NCBI GenBank assembly: GCA_948530865.1
Contig: CAOTKV010000017.1
Location: forward strand, 1 to 42,341
Direction of reading: 5' to 3'
Length of the DNA stretch: 42,341 bases
Source: an uncultured Clostridia bacterium
GTDB lineage: Bacteria > Bacillota > Clostridia > TANB77 > CAG-508
The position numbers and the translations under genes were made by a program. This document shows, piece after piece, positions 6,110 through 15,860 of the stretch (its first letter is position 1; each line of letters opens with the position of its first letter). The notes under the pieces are model-generated. The model was given only the letters and a program-made list of their open reading frames with translations, ran no database searches and was not told the DNA's origin.

Positions 6110-7963
6110 TTATAAAATAAATTCTTCTTCATCTTCTTGCACTACCTTAGTTGTACTATTCGCATTAGATAATATTTCTTTTATTTGCTCTTTCATTATC
6201 TTTATACTATCTTTATATACTTCTATTTTTAAATTAGCTGGTTGTCCATTCTCGGCAGTCACAATAAAGTGATTTGTTCCTTTATATAAAAACATTGTTC
6301 TTAACTTATCTAATTGTTCAATCAAAACTGTATCTGTGATTTCCGTATCAGTTAATATTTCTATATTATGTATAAAATATTTATATAAAATTTTGTCATA
6401 ATATATATAATAATTTTCAGCATTTGGTAAATTAGTTAAATTAATTATTTCTGATTGGTGTTCTACAAATTGTATATTTTTTGAACCTTCAGATACCATC
6501 ACATCTAAAAATCCATTATATATTGAAACTCTTATATATTTACAATTTTGAGGTGGTTCAAAATTAAAAGAAACTCTTTCTGTCTGTTTACTACTTACAA
6601 TGGATACTTGTGATAACCAATTTTTATTTTCATCATAAAAATGAACTCTAATAGTCTGACTTTCTCCACTTTGAGCTATAAATGATAAAACGTAAGTTAT
6701 TAAATACTTGACTCTAATAAATTCACTTATTCTAAAAGTACTTAATGTTATTTCTATCCCATTTGAATTAATTGCAATGCCTTTTGTTGTATTATTTTCG
6801 TCAAATAAATTTGAGTTAATATGTAAAATTTCTTGTTTTGATTCATTTCCATAAATTTTAAAATCTTTTATCGGAACATTTAAACAATCATCTATTGTTA
6901 TATTATCTCCTTCAACGATTTCTGTATCATTGCTATTTATTACTCCATCAATTATTTTATTTTGATAAGAATTTTCTGTTTCTAATTTTGAAATTCTATC
7001 AATAGTTTCTTCTGAATTAAGCTCATCTATTTTTTCTTGAACATTAGTATTAAAGCTATCTAATTTATTATTATAGTTATCATTAAAATCATCAGTTTTA
7101 TTTGTTGCATTTGTATCAAAAGTATTAGTCTTTTCTTCTACATGAGAATCAAATTCAGTAACTCTTTGGTCAACTTCATTCCCTATTGCCTCAATAATAT
7201 TATTTTTTTCATTACCTATATTTTCTAAAGCTGTACTTTCTGCATTTGAAATAGAAGCTAGTGCAGAATTTTGGGCAGAATTAATATCTGATACACCACC
7301 ATTTGCTTTACTTTCTAGTATGCCTAATTGAGTCTCTGCATTTTGATTATATTCTTCTACTGAATGAGCTAGTCTTAGAATTGTATCATTTACTTCTTTT
7401 ACTAAGTCTGTAAGTACTTGATTTCTTTCTTTTTCAGCTTGTACTCTTTTATTTTCTGCTATTATTCTACTTTCTTCTGATTTAACTCTTAACCCTTCAG
7501 TTTGATTAATTTCTTTTTCTAAGTTTTCAATTTTTTTAATTAGATTGTCAATATCAGTGTTTCCTTGCTTTAGTAATTCTTCATATTGTAGTTTTAATTG
7601 ATTTAATACTGATAAATCGTCTATTGTTATTGTTGTACTTATATCAAGACTTTCATCAAAATTAAGCTCTGATATTTTAGATTTCCATAAAACTGTTTCT
7701 TCATATTTTAATAAAACTTGATAATTAACACTTTCATATTGAGTTATCAAGTCTGTTAAAGAATATTGGTCATTTTCTATCATTTGTAACAAATCTAATT
7801 CTTCATTTTTAAATTGAATCCATTTTGTTATAGTAGACATATCTATCCCAACAATTTGCTCTGGAAAATGAAAATACATTATTTCTGCATTGTTCTCTCC
7901 ATTTATTCCAGCTAAATCGTTTTGATTTACTATGTCTCTGTTAGATAATATGTATATATTCAT
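6110..7963 (-). CDS. Tail fibre / upper baseplate protein with long coiled coil, 617 aa
   Basis: Residues 1-135 form a compact N-terminal domain that probably attaches to the tail tip. Residues 140-330 are a long coiled coil with repeated Asn/Asp/Thr segments (NATNKTDDFNDNYNNK). Residues 350-560 look beta-rich, with a segment (VHFYDENKNWLS) typical of carbohydrate-binding tail modules. Its position between baseplate and lysis genes fits a receptor-binding fibre. The exact family is not certain. Confidence 0.65.
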   Translation of the reverse strand: MNIYILSNRDIVNQNDLAGINGENNAEIMYFHFPEQIVGIDMSTITKWIQFKNEELDLLQMIENDQYSLTDLITQYESVNYQVLLKYEETVLWKSKISELNFDESLDISTTITIDDLSVLNQLKLQYEELLKQGNTDIDNLIKKIENLEKEINQTEGLRVKSEESRIIAENKRVQAEKERNQVLTDLVKEVNDTILRLAHSVEEYNQNAETQLGILESKANGGVSDINSAQNSALASISNAESTALENIGNEKNNIIEAIGNEVDQRVTEFDSHVEEKTNTFDTNATNKTDDFNDNYNNKLDSFNTNVQEKIDELNSEETIDRISKLETENSYQNKIIDGVINSNDTEIVEGDNITIDDCLNVPIKDFKIYGNESKQEILHINSNLFDENNTTKGIAINSNGIEITLSTFRISEFIRVKYLITYVLSFIAQSGESQTIRVHFYDENKNWLSQVSIVSSKQTERVSFNFEPPQNCKYIRVSIYNGFLDVMVSEGSKNIQFVEHQSEIINLTNLPNAENYYIYYDKILYKYFIHNIEILTDTEITDTVLIEQLDKLRTMFLYKGTNHFIVTAENGQPANLKIEVYKDSIKIMKEQIKEILSNANSTTKVVQEDEEEFIL

Positions 7964-7975
7964 ATTTTTCTCCTT

Positions 7976-8533
7976 TTAAGATATTCTCTTCCATACATAA
8001 ACACCATATGTTGGATTTGTTGTGTTCATCGATTGTTGTGTAGATAATCCATTTACATTTCCAGTTTGTATACTATGTGTATCATCTCCTAAATTTGTGC
8101 TTAAGACTGTTATTCCGCTTCCACCTACAGCATTAGAAACTCCAAACTTCAAATTAACATTATCAATTTTTATATTATCATGAATATGTTGAGCTATCTC
8201 TTGCTTAGTTTGTTTGTGTTCATACTCTCCCACATTATTTCCTGCTGAAAATGTTTTGCTAACATTATTTTTGTCAGTTCCTGTTCCAGCTCCTACTAGC
8301 ATTTTACCTTCTGCAACTTTTTCCCATGTAAAACCCATATAATTTGAATAGTCAGAACTGTTAAAGAATACTTCTATTTTTCCAATTGGAAATATATTGT
8401 TTATAATAGTGTTTATTCCTGCATTTATATTATTTTGAATTTTATTTAAGCTATCATCATTAATTGCTGGCAATTGACCATTTTCAAATAACACCTTGGT
8501 AAACCATTCTTTTTCTACTTCATTTTCTTCCAT
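7976..8533 (-). CDS. Baseplate / tail-collar-like protein, 185 aa
   Basis: The central GKIEVFFNSSDYS and FTWEKVAEGKMLVG segments and the ending YGVYVWKRIS match the short baseplate or collar-type domains found near Firmicute tail tips. A His pair (EHKQTKQEIAQHIH) resembles the metal-binding part of tail-fibre tips. It overlaps the upstream tail-tip gene by 19 bases and has its own AAGGAGAT site. The role is inferred as tip or fibre attachment. Confidence 0.65.
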   Translation of the reverse strand: MEENEVEKEWFTKVLFENGQLPAINDDSLNKIQNNINAGINTIINNIFPIGKIEVFFNSSDYSNYMGFTWEKVAEGKMLVGAGTGTDKNNVSKTFSAGNNVGEYEHKQTKQEIAQHIHDNIKIDNVNLKFGVSNAVGGSGITVLSTNLGDDTHSIQTGNVNGLSTQQSMNTTNPTYGVYVWKRIS

Positions 8534-11391
8534 TGCTTATCTCCTTTCATATATTCTTTCAACTCATTTTGACAATCTAATTTGTTTATAAGAAAATTCA
8601 TCATTTTTTGTTGTGTCTTAACTTGTTCTTTTAGTAATTGATTTTCTGTGTCTAGCTCTTGAATCGCTTTTATACTTGTACAAATCAAATTTAAGTCATT
8701 CATTTGCCAAGAGTCATGTTTTTTATTGTGTATTACTGCATTTTTATCTACTTCTTCAGCTTCTTGGGCTATAATACCAAAATCAACATTTTCTTCTGCA
8801 TCTTCATATGGATTTTTACCTTTTCTCCATTTAAAACTTTTAATTTTAAATTGTCGTATTTTCTCTAATGCACTTTTTTTACAATCTTTAATATATTTTT
8901 TTAGTCTTTTATCAGACACAGAACTTCCTATTTGCTGACCATTTACAAATGTATTAGTATAAAAATTAGTACTTGCTGGATTTGTATCAGTTTGACGATA
9001 AATTGTCATTAAGTTCTTAGTATGCACACCATCCATTACACCCAATAATGGCGCGTCAAACAATGAAAACCAGTGTCCATTAGTTGCTTTAAATATTGAA
9101 AACCATCTATTATTTCTTTCATTGTCAAGTCTCCAGTCTATATGGTCTTTTGAAAAATCCAAAGCTCGATTCCCACTATCAAAATCAACAAAAAAATCTC
9201 CACTTTCTCCATTTACTGAAAATCTTTTAGCTTTCATTAATCCGTTATGTTGAAGTACAGTATTGGCATCTCGTAAATAAGCACTTCCACCACTTATGTC
9301 TAAACCAGCATATAGGAAAGCCTCTGTTCCTGTTCCTTCTTTAGGAATAAATAAACCACTTTGATACGTTTTTCCATCAACAGTATAGTTTTTATATAAA
9401 TACGAACCATTACTTTGTTCTGTCATTGTTAAACCTGCAATTATTCCTGCAAGCGCTTTAATTACTCCATTTTTAGTAAGTTCAAAATTATCACTTTTTA
9501 TAGCTATTTTATTTGCCAAGATTTCTATAATTGTTTTTTCTATATCTTCAGGAATTTCTGCATCATCTATTCCTAACACAGCCATATTAATTCGTGCAAA
9601 TATCTCATCATTTCCAACTTTATGTTTAATTTCTAATCTTATTGCATCTGCAAGCTGAGTTATTGCTGAATATAGTTCTACTGTTGTTGCAAATTTGCTA
9701 GTAAATTCATTTATAATAATGAAATCCGCCATCATATTTGCTATATAATTCTTTATTTGTATTTTATTAGTACCTTTATTTAAGTGGATTGAAAAGTCTC
9801 CTAATTCTTCAACCTGCTCTCTTGGAAGTACATACAATTCTCCAGTATCAAGTACGCCTATTCTTCTAATTATTTTGGCTTTGTTATTTAAAAGAACATA
9901 TTCGTCATAGACTTTTTCTTTTTGTCTCAAAACTTCTTTTATTCCAAGGTCAATTATTTCAGATACTTCTGTTATATTTCCTTCCTCATCTTCTATCTGC
10001 CTTGTTATTTTTATTCTGCTATCCCCTCTAGGAAATAAAGTATCAGAAGGAAACAAACTATCAGAAGGCAATAAATAATCAAAAACAGTATTATTACCAT
10101 AGATATGTAGCTCTAACAAATCACCTTCCATGCAGTTTTCTAATTCTAATTTGGTTCCTGTGACTTCTCTTGTTATATCTATTGAAGCTTGTATCTTCTG
10201 CTCTATGCTATCTATATCTTGTGTTATTGATGTTTTTTTATCTGTTCTATCTCCTATTTCACTGACAACAGACTCTATTTTTTTATTAGCTTTATCTGCT
10301 ATTATATACACTTGATTTATTCTTCTATCTGTTTTATCAGCTTTAGAATAATCTGTTTCTGTTTCTTCTGGAACTTCATTATAAATAACTTCTGATATAC
10401 CATCTTGAATAGTTAATTCATCATTTAATAAAAGACAGTTATAATCTTCTCCCCAAATACTAAAATTAAATAAATCATAAATATCTAAAATCATAATTCC
10501 AGTTGATTCAATATCAATAATGTAGTATTCTAATCCTTTTAATTTTTCTAAAATATCTGGTAAATAATCACTTCTATCATTAAAATTCATTATTTGATTA
10601 TTTTTAATTTTTATTTCACAAACTCCATTAGCAATAACACTTGACAAATCATCTAAATAAACATTATCTGCTTCTACACCTCTACTTAAAGTTATTGTAT
10701 TTATAGGCCCGAATTTTTCTTTTATTTCAGTATTGACATCTTTCAAAAAATCTTCATTTAGAGTTAGATTTGTTTGATTTGGATATCTTATTTCTAATTC
10801 ATCTGATTCATCATTTATACAAATTATAGATGCTGTAACCTGTGCTAATTCATCAAGTACATCTCTAATTTTATAATCATATCCTGTGTAAGAATCTACT
10901 AAAATCATTTTGTCATAATTGGCAAATTCTTCATTTATATTTTTAAATTGAAGTCCTATTTTTTGACAAATTTTATTGATAAAATCTCTAATACTTATTG
11001 GATAAGTTATTCCCATATCTTCATAATCAACCATTGAATATAACATCTTGTCATAAGCTTTCATTGTATAACTTAATGTATCTGCATTGTATTCAGGTTC
11101 GTTATATATGATGAAATTGCCTAAATTGATGTACTTATATTCATTATTAATTAAAAGTCCTATTTTTACGTTTATTTCAGTATCTTTTGGAATTGGATTT
11201 GATGTTTCTAAATCACATTCTTTCATCAATGATTTTAGGATTTGTGTTTTTTTCATTGGTTTTATTGCTATTATTTCATCACTATCTAATATAATTGTTT
11301 TTCCATTTTCTTGATAAGTTATAATAGCATCTATTTGTCTACCATTTTTTGTTAATTCTTGTAAAAAATTATTAGGAATATCTTTCATCAT
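8515..11391 (-). CDS. Tail-tip / tail-associated protein with C-terminal S74 intramolecular chaperone, 958 aa
   Basis: Residues 1-370 resemble the ring-forming N-terminal part of Tal/gp18-type tail-tip proteins (DRRINQVY marks the linker). The middle is a beta-rich shaft. The last about 130 residues begin SDKRLKK and contain FKIKSFKWR and DFGIIAQEAEEV, the hallmark of the peptidase S74 chaperone of endosialidase. That domain folds the trimer and cuts itself off before the SD. A coiled coil (LLKEQVKTQQKMMNF) follows. It is the largest gene and lies after the 112-aa tail gene, as expected for the tip. Confidence 0.85.
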   Translation of the reverse strand: MMKDIPNNFLQELTKNGRQIDAIITYQENGKTIILDSDEIIAIKPMKKTQILKSLMKECDLETSNPIPKDTEINVKIGLLINNEYKYINLGNFIIYNEPEYNADTLSYTMKAYDKMLYSMVDYEDMGITYPISIRDFINKICQKIGLQFKNINEEFANYDKMILVDSYTGYDYKIRDVLDELAQVTASIICINDESDELEIRYPNQTNLTLNEDFLKDVNTEIKEKFGPINTITLSRGVEADNVYLDDLSSVIANGVCEIKIKNNQIMNFNDRSDYLPDILEKLKGLEYYIIDIESTGIMILDIYDLFNFSIWGEDYNCLLLNDELTIQDGISEVIYNEVPEETETDYSKADKTDRRINQVYIIADKANKKIESVVSEIGDRTDKKTSITQDIDSIEQKIQASIDITREVTGTKLELENCMEGDLLELHIYGNNTVFDYLLPSDSLFPSDTLFPRGDSRIKITRQIEDEEGNITEVSEIIDLGIKEVLRQKEKVYDEYVLLNNKAKIIRRIGVLDTGELYVLPREQVEELGDFSIHLNKGTNKIQIKNYIANMMADFIIINEFTSKFATTVELYSAITQLADAIRLEIKHKVGNDEIFARINMAVLGIDDAEIPEDIEKTIIEILANKIAIKSDNFELTKNGVIKALAGIIAGLTMTEQSNGSYLYKNYTVDGKTYQSGLFIPKEGTGTEAFLYAGLDISGGSAYLRDANTVLQHNGLMKAKRFSVNGESGDFFVDFDSGNRALDFSKDHIDWRLDNERNNRWFSIFKATNGHWFSLFDAPLLGVMDGVHTKNLMTIYRQTDTNPASTNFYTNTFVNGQQIGSSVSDKRLKKYIKDCKKSALEKIRQFKIKSFKWRKGKNPYEDAEENVDFGIIAQEAEEVDKNAVIHNKKHDSWQMNDLNLICTSIKAIQELDTENQLLKEQVKTQQKMMNFLINKLDCQNELKEYMKGDKQWKKMK

Positions 11392-11411
11392 TTCCTCCTG
11401 TCAACACTAAT

Positions 11412-11440
11412 AAAAGCCAAGCTAAATCCGCTCGGCTTTT
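11412..11440 (-). terminator. Hairpin at the end of the 112-aa tail gene
   Basis: AAAAGCCAAGC and GCTCGGCTTTT form an 11-bp stem, with one mismatch on the plus strand that is a G-U pair in minus-strand RNA. A TTTTATTAG tail follows on the minus strand. The stop codon of the 112-aa gene is in the loop. It is probably a partial terminator before the tail-tip gene. Confidence 0.55.
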
Positions 11441-11760
11441 TCTAACATTTTATAATCTACTTCATAATCTCCCGAATATGTTTCCATAGAATAAGGAGTT
11501 CCTTTGTTAGCATCTACATACTCAACAATTTGTCTTGCTGAATCAAAATGAGGTGTTAACATATGTAATTCATTACTATATAGTTTTCTAAAAGTTAAAG
11601 TTATCTTTGGAAAAATACCTTTTAGAGTTCCTGTTTGCTTTCCACTTAACGTTCTTCCACTGTCACTTGACCAGAGTTTGTGATACCCATATTTAACCCC
11701 TGTCAAGTATTGTCCCATAGATATTCCATCTAGTTTTACACTATCTTTATTTATAAACAT
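11422..11760 (-). CDS. Small tail protein (distal-tail-type position), 112 aa
   Basis: A beta-rich protein with LWSSDSGRTLSGKQTGTL and a following ITLTFRKL strand, a pattern seen in short minor tail proteins located between tape measure and tail tip. It has no membrane segment. It probably joins the tail tube to the tip. It starts MFINKDSVKLDG with a GAGGTG site. The assignment rests mainly on gene order. Confidence 0.65.
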   Translation of the reverse strand: MFINKDSVKLDGISMGQYLTGVKYGYHKLWSSDSGRTLSGKQTGTLKGIFPKITLTFRKLYSNELHMLTPHFDSARQIVEYVDANKGTPYSMETYSGDYEVDYKMLEKAERI

Positions 11761-11773
11761 GTTATCACCTCTT

Positions 11774-13678
11774 TTATGTATTTCTTACAAATTCATCATC
11801 TTCTTGCATTCTTAATAATTGTCTTTGTATAGTTCGTCCATTTAAAATTATGTTTATAGGTCTATTACCACCACCTATAACACTTGCTATTCTGTTTGCT
11901 AGTATGTCCATCCATTCTGTATTATTTTCCAAAGGTAAAAAAGCTTCTTTTCCTGCTTCTCCTGCAATTACTGGTGTAGGTTTTGTTAATATTCCCCCTT
12001 TTGCCATCATTAAAGGTATATGAGGAATTGAAACTTGTTCTATCGACCAGTTAGCACCTGTTATACTGCTAGCTGCTGAAATCAAAGCTCTTAATGGATA
12101 CAGTACTCCATTAATTCCATCAATTACCCCATTCATTATGCCTATAACAATGTTTCCAATTCCTTTAAATATAGAAATAAAACCATTTTTAAAATCGCCT
12201 CTAGCAATCATCAAAATACCATTAAATATTTGTTTAAATCCTGTGAATAGTCCATCTAACATACTACGTATTCCATTAAATGCACCTTTAAAATTTTCAA
12301 TAATACTTTTTATAAAAAACATAATTACATCTTGTATCTTATTAAAAATACTTACTACAAAATTCCAAATAGCAACTATTATATTTACAAGAAAATTTTG
12401 TAATGAACTCATTAAATTAACAAACCAGTACCAGAATTTTGAAAAATATTCTTTTATTTCGTCCCAATGTGTTATTATAAATCCAACTATTGCAACAATT
12501 ACAGCTATAACAATAATTTGCCAACTTTTCATTAAAACACCTAATCCCAGTATTATAATTCCAAAGTCTGTTAATAATTCTCCAAATTTTTCCCAAGTAG
12601 GGTCTTTTAAAAATTCTATTAAATCTTGAACAAATTTTATTATTCCAGCAACCATTATTCCAATTCCAAGAGCTTGTATACCACTTAATCCCATTTTTAA
12701 AGCAATCACTGCTGCAACAACTCCGCCTATTAATGCTGTAATTAATGGCAAATTGTCTTTTAACCATAACATCCATTGTGGAGGTTCTCCTTGCATTTTA
12801 GATAAATCAAAACTTGGTGCACCAACACCTCCAGTTGCTCCTGCTCCACTATCTTTTTGTGAAGTGTCTTCTAAAATATTCATTTCATCAAATGAAGCTA
12901 AACTATTTTTTATTTTTTTTGCACTTTTTGCTGATTTATCCATTGCTTTTTGAAATGCTGAAACACCCGATTTTTTAAAAAGATTTATTCCAAATAAAGC
13001 TACAAATAATTGATTAACTAGTCCTAAAATTTTATATAATGCGTTTATTATCCATTTTACAAATGGTTCAAATGTTTTAGCGAGTGCAAATCCCATATAT
13101 TGTAAATCTGTTGAAACTTGCTCATTGTACTGTGATACTTGATTAACTAAACTTCTAATTCCAGCATAAGCTGACCTTATACCAACTAATGCTAATGACC
13201 AACGTGCTACTTTCTTAACAGCTCCACCTATTGTAGTATTAATACTTTTAATTTGTTTTTCTTGATTTCTTAAATCAATTTGAGTAATTTTGTCTTTATA
13301 ATTTGAAATTTGAGAATTTATTTTTTGATATTGAATTTGTTGTTTTTGTAATTGATTACTTATTTTAGCTTGTTCTTTTTCTGCTTTTTGTATATCAGGA
13401 AGTAAAGCATTATATGTTTGCATATTTATAAATTGTTGTGGATTCATTGTTCCACCTGCTTGTATACCTGAAAATGTAGATTTTAATTGCTCTGCTTTTG
13501 ATTTTAAATTATCTAATTGTGAATTTACTTTTGATAACTCTTGTTGAGTATTTTTCATATCAGTTTCAACCACTAATTTTTGCTGTTCTGCAACATCTAT
13601 CTTTTTTTCAATTTCTTTAATACCATTGTCAAGTCCTTTTTCATCAACTTTTGTACCAACTCTTATATAGCCATCCAT
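11774..13678 (-). CDS. Tail tape measure protein, 634 aa
   Basis: An N-terminal coiled coil (about 15-160) is followed by hydrophobic helices (about 310-410) and amphipathic phenylalanine-rich repeats. Near the C-terminus is KGGILTKPTPVIAGEAGKEA, the hallmark of Firmicute tape measure proteins. It sets tail length; 634 residues is short and implies a tail of roughly 95 nm by the usual 1.5 angstrom per residue. It overlaps the Gp15 gene stop by one base. There is no lysozyme domain. Confidence 0.92.
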   Translation of the reverse strand: MDGYIRVGTKVDEKGLDNGIKEIEKKIDVAEQQKLVVETDMKNTQQELSKVNSQLDNLKSKAEQLKSTFSGIQAGGTMNPQQFINMQTYNALLPDIQKAEKEQAKISNQLQKQQIQYQKINSQISNYKDKITQIDLRNQEKQIKSINTTIGGAVKKVARWSLALVGIRSAYAGIRSLVNQVSQYNEQVSTDLQYMGFALAKTFEPFVKWIINALYKILGLVNQLFVALFGINLFKKSGVSAFQKAMDKSAKSAKKIKNSLASFDEMNILEDTSQKDSGAGATGGVGAPSFDLSKMQGEPPQWMLWLKDNLPLITALIGGVVAAVIALKMGLSGIQALGIGIMVAGIIKFVQDLIEFLKDPTWEKFGELLTDFGIIILGLGVLMKSWQIIVIAVIVAIVGFIITHWDEIKEYFSKFWYWFVNLMSSLQNFLVNIIVAIWNFVVSIFNKIQDVIMFFIKSIIENFKGAFNGIRSMLDGLFTGFKQIFNGILMIARGDFKNGFISIFKGIGNIVIGIMNGVIDGINGVLYPLRALISAASSITGANWSIEQVSIPHIPLMMAKGGILTKPTPVIAGEAGKEAFLPLENNTEWMDILANRIASVIGGGNRPINIILNGRTIQRQLLRMQEDDEFVRNT

Positions 13679-14256
13679 TATACCTCCTTATCTAGTCCAG
13701 CAAGTTTTAAAAACATTTCAACGTTTTCTTTTTCTTCTTTGCTTAATTCTTTTTTAGGTTTATCTAAAGCTACTAATTCTTTTTTTTCTTGCCATTTTCG
13801 TTTTTCTTTAGAATCTTTTATTTGTGAAATGTCATAATTTCTGATAAATCTAACTCGGTTTAAAATACATTTTTCTGTTAGTCCATTTAATAAATTGAAA
13901 AAATCCCACCAATGTAGTGAGATTTTACTTAAATCAATATTATAATCTGACATAAAACTAGCTTTTATGTATTTTTCATCTTGTATAAAATCCATATCAG
14001 GATCTTTAGTATTTTTATTTTCTAATTTATTACCACAACTTAAAAATTTTACTGCTATTTTCGATAATTCTTCCCAGTCTTTTTGATTGTCTAGTCCTTT
14101 ATCTCCAAATAGTTTATAAATTATCACCAGTGATTTTTCTTCATTAGAAATTGAATTATCTTTAACTATTTTTTCACATTCTAAAGCAACTTTAAAATCA
14201 GTATTTATCGGGTAAATTCTATCTTCAATCTGAGCTTTTGTTGGATAATTAATCAC
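13678..14256 (-). CDS. Gp15 family tail assembly protein
   Basis: The features YPTKAQIEDRIYPINTDF near the start and LHWWDFFNLLNGL in the middle match the bacteriophage Gp15 family found just before tape measure genes in A118-like phages. The start codon is GTG and overlaps the preceding gene by 8 bases, which suggests translational coupling rather than the -1 frameshift of lambda G/GT. It probably chaperones the tape measure protein. Confidence 0.85.
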   Translation of the reverse strand: MINYPTKAQIEDRIYPINTDFKVALECEKIVKDNSISNEEKSLVIIYKLFGDKGLDNQKDWEELSKIAVKFLSCGNKLENKNTKDPDMDFIQDEKYIKASFMSDYNIDLSKISLHWWDFFNLLNGLTEKCILNRVRFIRNYDISQIKDSKEKRKWQEKKELVALDKPKKELSKEEKENVEMFLKLAGLDKEV

Positions 14257-14743
14257 TAGTTATCACATCACTTTCAACAGTTTTATATTTATTTTTAATT
14301 TTGTCTGTTAAATTATCAATATTGCATTTTAATTTAGGAAGTATTGGTTCTAGTTTCTCATTAATATCTTCGTACATAGAATAATAAGGATTTCTTTTAC
14401 ATACTTTTAAATATTTTTTTGTTGTTCCTTCACCTAAGAATAAATCTAACGCTTTCTCCTCATCTGCATAAAATTGATTAAAGGCTTTTAATTTTTCTTT
14501 TTCATTATTACTTAATATTTGACCTTTTTTAGTAAAATCTTTTTTCTTATCAATAATAAGTAATGTAGCTTTTAACTTTTTGCAATTATTTTGGTGCATA
14601 GCTGACGAGCGGTTTAATCTTAATGGCAACTCTATATCTTCAACATCAAATTCAAAATATTCTCCTGAATCATTTCCATTTTCATCTAATATTCCAACTT
14701 GTAAAATATTATTTCTTTCTGCTTGTATATTTACTCTTTCCAT
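14249..14743 (-). CDS. Tail assembly chaperone, 164 aa
   Basis: It lies directly before Gp15 and the tape measure gene, the position of A118 gp14. The acidic N-terminus (YFEFDVEDIELPLRLN) and helical body fit the tail chaperone family. I chose the Met of MERVNIQ because a GGGAGG site lies just upstream; an in-frame Met four codons earlier lacks one. A terminator of the inserted antirepressor cassette lies immediately upstream. Confidence 0.75.
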   Translation of the reverse strand: MERVNIQAERNNILQVGILDENGNDSGEYFEFDVEDIELPLRLNRSSAMHQNNCKKLKATLLIIDKKKDFTKKGQILSNNEKEKLKAFNQFYADEEKALDLFLGEGTTKKYLKVCKRNPYYSMYEDINEKLEPILPKLKCNIDNLTDKIKNKYKTVESDVITSD

Positions 14744-14760
14744 ATTTCCTCCCATAAAAA

Positions 14761-14782
14761 AAGACAGCCTTTCGACTGTCTT
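14761..14782 (-). terminator. Terminator of the antirepressor cassette
   Basis: AAGACAG and CTGTCTT form a 7-bp stem with an 8-nt loop, followed on the minus strand by seven Ts. It closes the antirepressor transcript just before the tail chaperone gene, so late transcripts coming through here must read past it. Confidence 0.8.
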
Positions 14783-14792
14783 GAATATTTAA

Positions 14793-15545
14793 TTATAAAC
14801 TTATTTGTCCACATTCGCATTGTAAATCTGCTGTGTATACATTTGTTTTTGAAATATAATCTAGTATATCCATGAATTTATATGAAGGCAATTCTCTATA
14901 AGTTGCTACTTCAAATGTATCATTTACAGTTATATATAACCTTTTAAATAAAGCTTTTTTTACTTCATGATATGGCAAATTGTTATCTATTGCTATAATC
15001 TTTGCTCTTTCATATATAGCTTTTTGCACATCTTTTGCTTCTTTTGGTGATATATATACTCTTTCTTTCAATAATTTATCATGTTCTGATATTATATTTG
15101 ATGTTTCATCTAATTGTCTTTTTAATCCTACTAGATTATAACTTGTTTCTATCTGACATTCTGTTAGTTTAGCAAATAATTTATTTGTACTATTATAGCC
15201 ACCTGTTTTACGAATTTCTTCTAATACATCATATACGAAATCATAAAACATATCTGCTTTTGCTTGATTTGAATATCTACATATTTCATAAATACCTTTT
15301 GCATTATACACATAAACTTCTTGAACTCCTCCAGAGGGTAACGCAATTTGCGTACACCTTGAAAATTTATCTAATCTTTCTTTATGTCTATTATGAATAT
15401 CGCTAATAGCTCTTGATGGATTAGAATATTCTAAAGCTTTCCCTATTTGGTATCTTGTAACAAAAATATCTTCATTTTCATCTTTATAAAAATCACATTC
15501 TAAATCATTAAACTTTTCACTTTTTATTAACTTTAAATCTTTCAT
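14793..15545 (-). CDS. Phage antirepressor, BRO-N plus ORF6C-like C-terminal domain
   Basis: Residues 1-110 match the BRO-N antirepressor domain (VTRYQIGKALEYSNPSRAI, then VYNAKGIYEICRYS). Residues 150-240 resemble the C-terminal ORF6C-type domain (YISPKEAKDVQKAI, HEVKKALFKRLY). Such proteins bind and inactivate phage repressors. It is the last gene of a separately promoted cassette with an RHH repressor and a predicted opposite-strand RNA, much like P22 arc-sar-ant. It overlaps no tail gene, but sits inside the tail operon. Its likely target is one of the two HTH repressors here. Confidence 0.85.
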   Translation of the reverse strand: MKDLKLIKSEKFNDLECDFYKDENEDIFVTRYQIGKALEYSNPSRAISDIHNRHKERLDKFSRCTQIALPSGGVQEVYVYNAKGIYEICRYSNQAKADMFYDFVYDVLEEIRKTGGYNSTNKLFAKLTECQIETSYNLVGLKRQLDETSNIISEHDKLLKERVYISPKEAKDVQKAIYERAKIIAIDNNLPYHEVKKALFKRLYITVNDTFEVATYRELPSYKFMDILDYISKTNVYTADLQCECGQISL

Positions 15546-15546
15546 T

Positions 15547-15705
15547 CTATTTTACCTCTTCCTTTTCAAAAACTTTTACACAATCTGCAATTCCTAAAGC
15601 ATATATTTTTGCAAATAAACTTAAGTCATTTAATATTATGTTTGTTTCATTTTCAGTAAAATTTTCTTTGTTCTCTAATAATCTTCTTTTTAATAAATTT
15701 TCCAT
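15547..15705 (-). CDS. Small hypothetical protein in the antirepressor cassette, 52 aa
   Basis: It starts MENLLKRRLL with an AAGGAGG site and ends one base before the antirepressor ATG, so the two are translationally coupled. It is helical, charged, and has one Cys. I do not recognise it. By position it may be a leader whose translation sets antirepressor output, as translation of arc-ant leaders matters in P22. That is inference. Confidence 0.65.
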   Translation of the reverse strand: MENLLKRRLLENKENFTENETNIILNDLSLFAKIYALGIADCVKVFEKEEVK

Positions 15706-15739
15706 ATAAAAAAGAAACCTCCTTAATTTTTTAAAATTA

Positions 15740-15768
15740 TTGCGAGATTTCTCTATTTATGATATAAT
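15740..15768 (+). promoter_or_regulatory. Promoter of the opposite-strand small RNA
   Basis: TTGCGA at 15740-15745 and TATAAT at 15763-15768 are separated by 17 bp. It is the only strong rightward promoter in this part of the genome, and it points at a terminator-type hairpin 30 nt downstream with no open reading frame between them. Confidence 0.6.
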
Positions 15769-15773
15769 ATTTC

Positions 15774-15860
15774 ATAGATAGAGTTAATCTCTTGACGATA
15801 GGTATAGTTGTATGTTACCGACCAAAGTTCCTTACAACTGTGCCTATATTTTATTTTTTT
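15774..15860 (+). ncRNA. Predicted about 85-nt small RNA opposite the RHH-antirepressor mRNA
   Basis: A consensus promoter is followed by a small hairpin (AGAG-TTAA-CTCT) and then a 15-bp stem (15798-15812 with 15833-15847) and a 20-nt loop, ending in a T run (15849-15860). Two of the stem pairs are G-U only in the plus-strand RNA and would be A-C mismatches on the minus strand, which argues that the plus-strand RNA is the functional one. It is fully complementary to the leader between the RHH stop codon and the 52-aa gene, so it could act like P22 sar. No coding potential is visible. Confidence 0.6.

Noticed and set aside
12138..12629. A rightward 163-aa gene opposite the tape measure gene
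   Set aside because: It lies within the intact tape measure frame, has no ribosome site, and shows Ile/Thr/Pro bias typical of an antisense frame.
13678..14743. Lambda G/GT-type programmed frameshift for tail chaperones
   Set aside because: The second gene has its own GTG start in an 8-base overlap and belongs to the Gp15 family; no slippery heptamer was seen at the junction.
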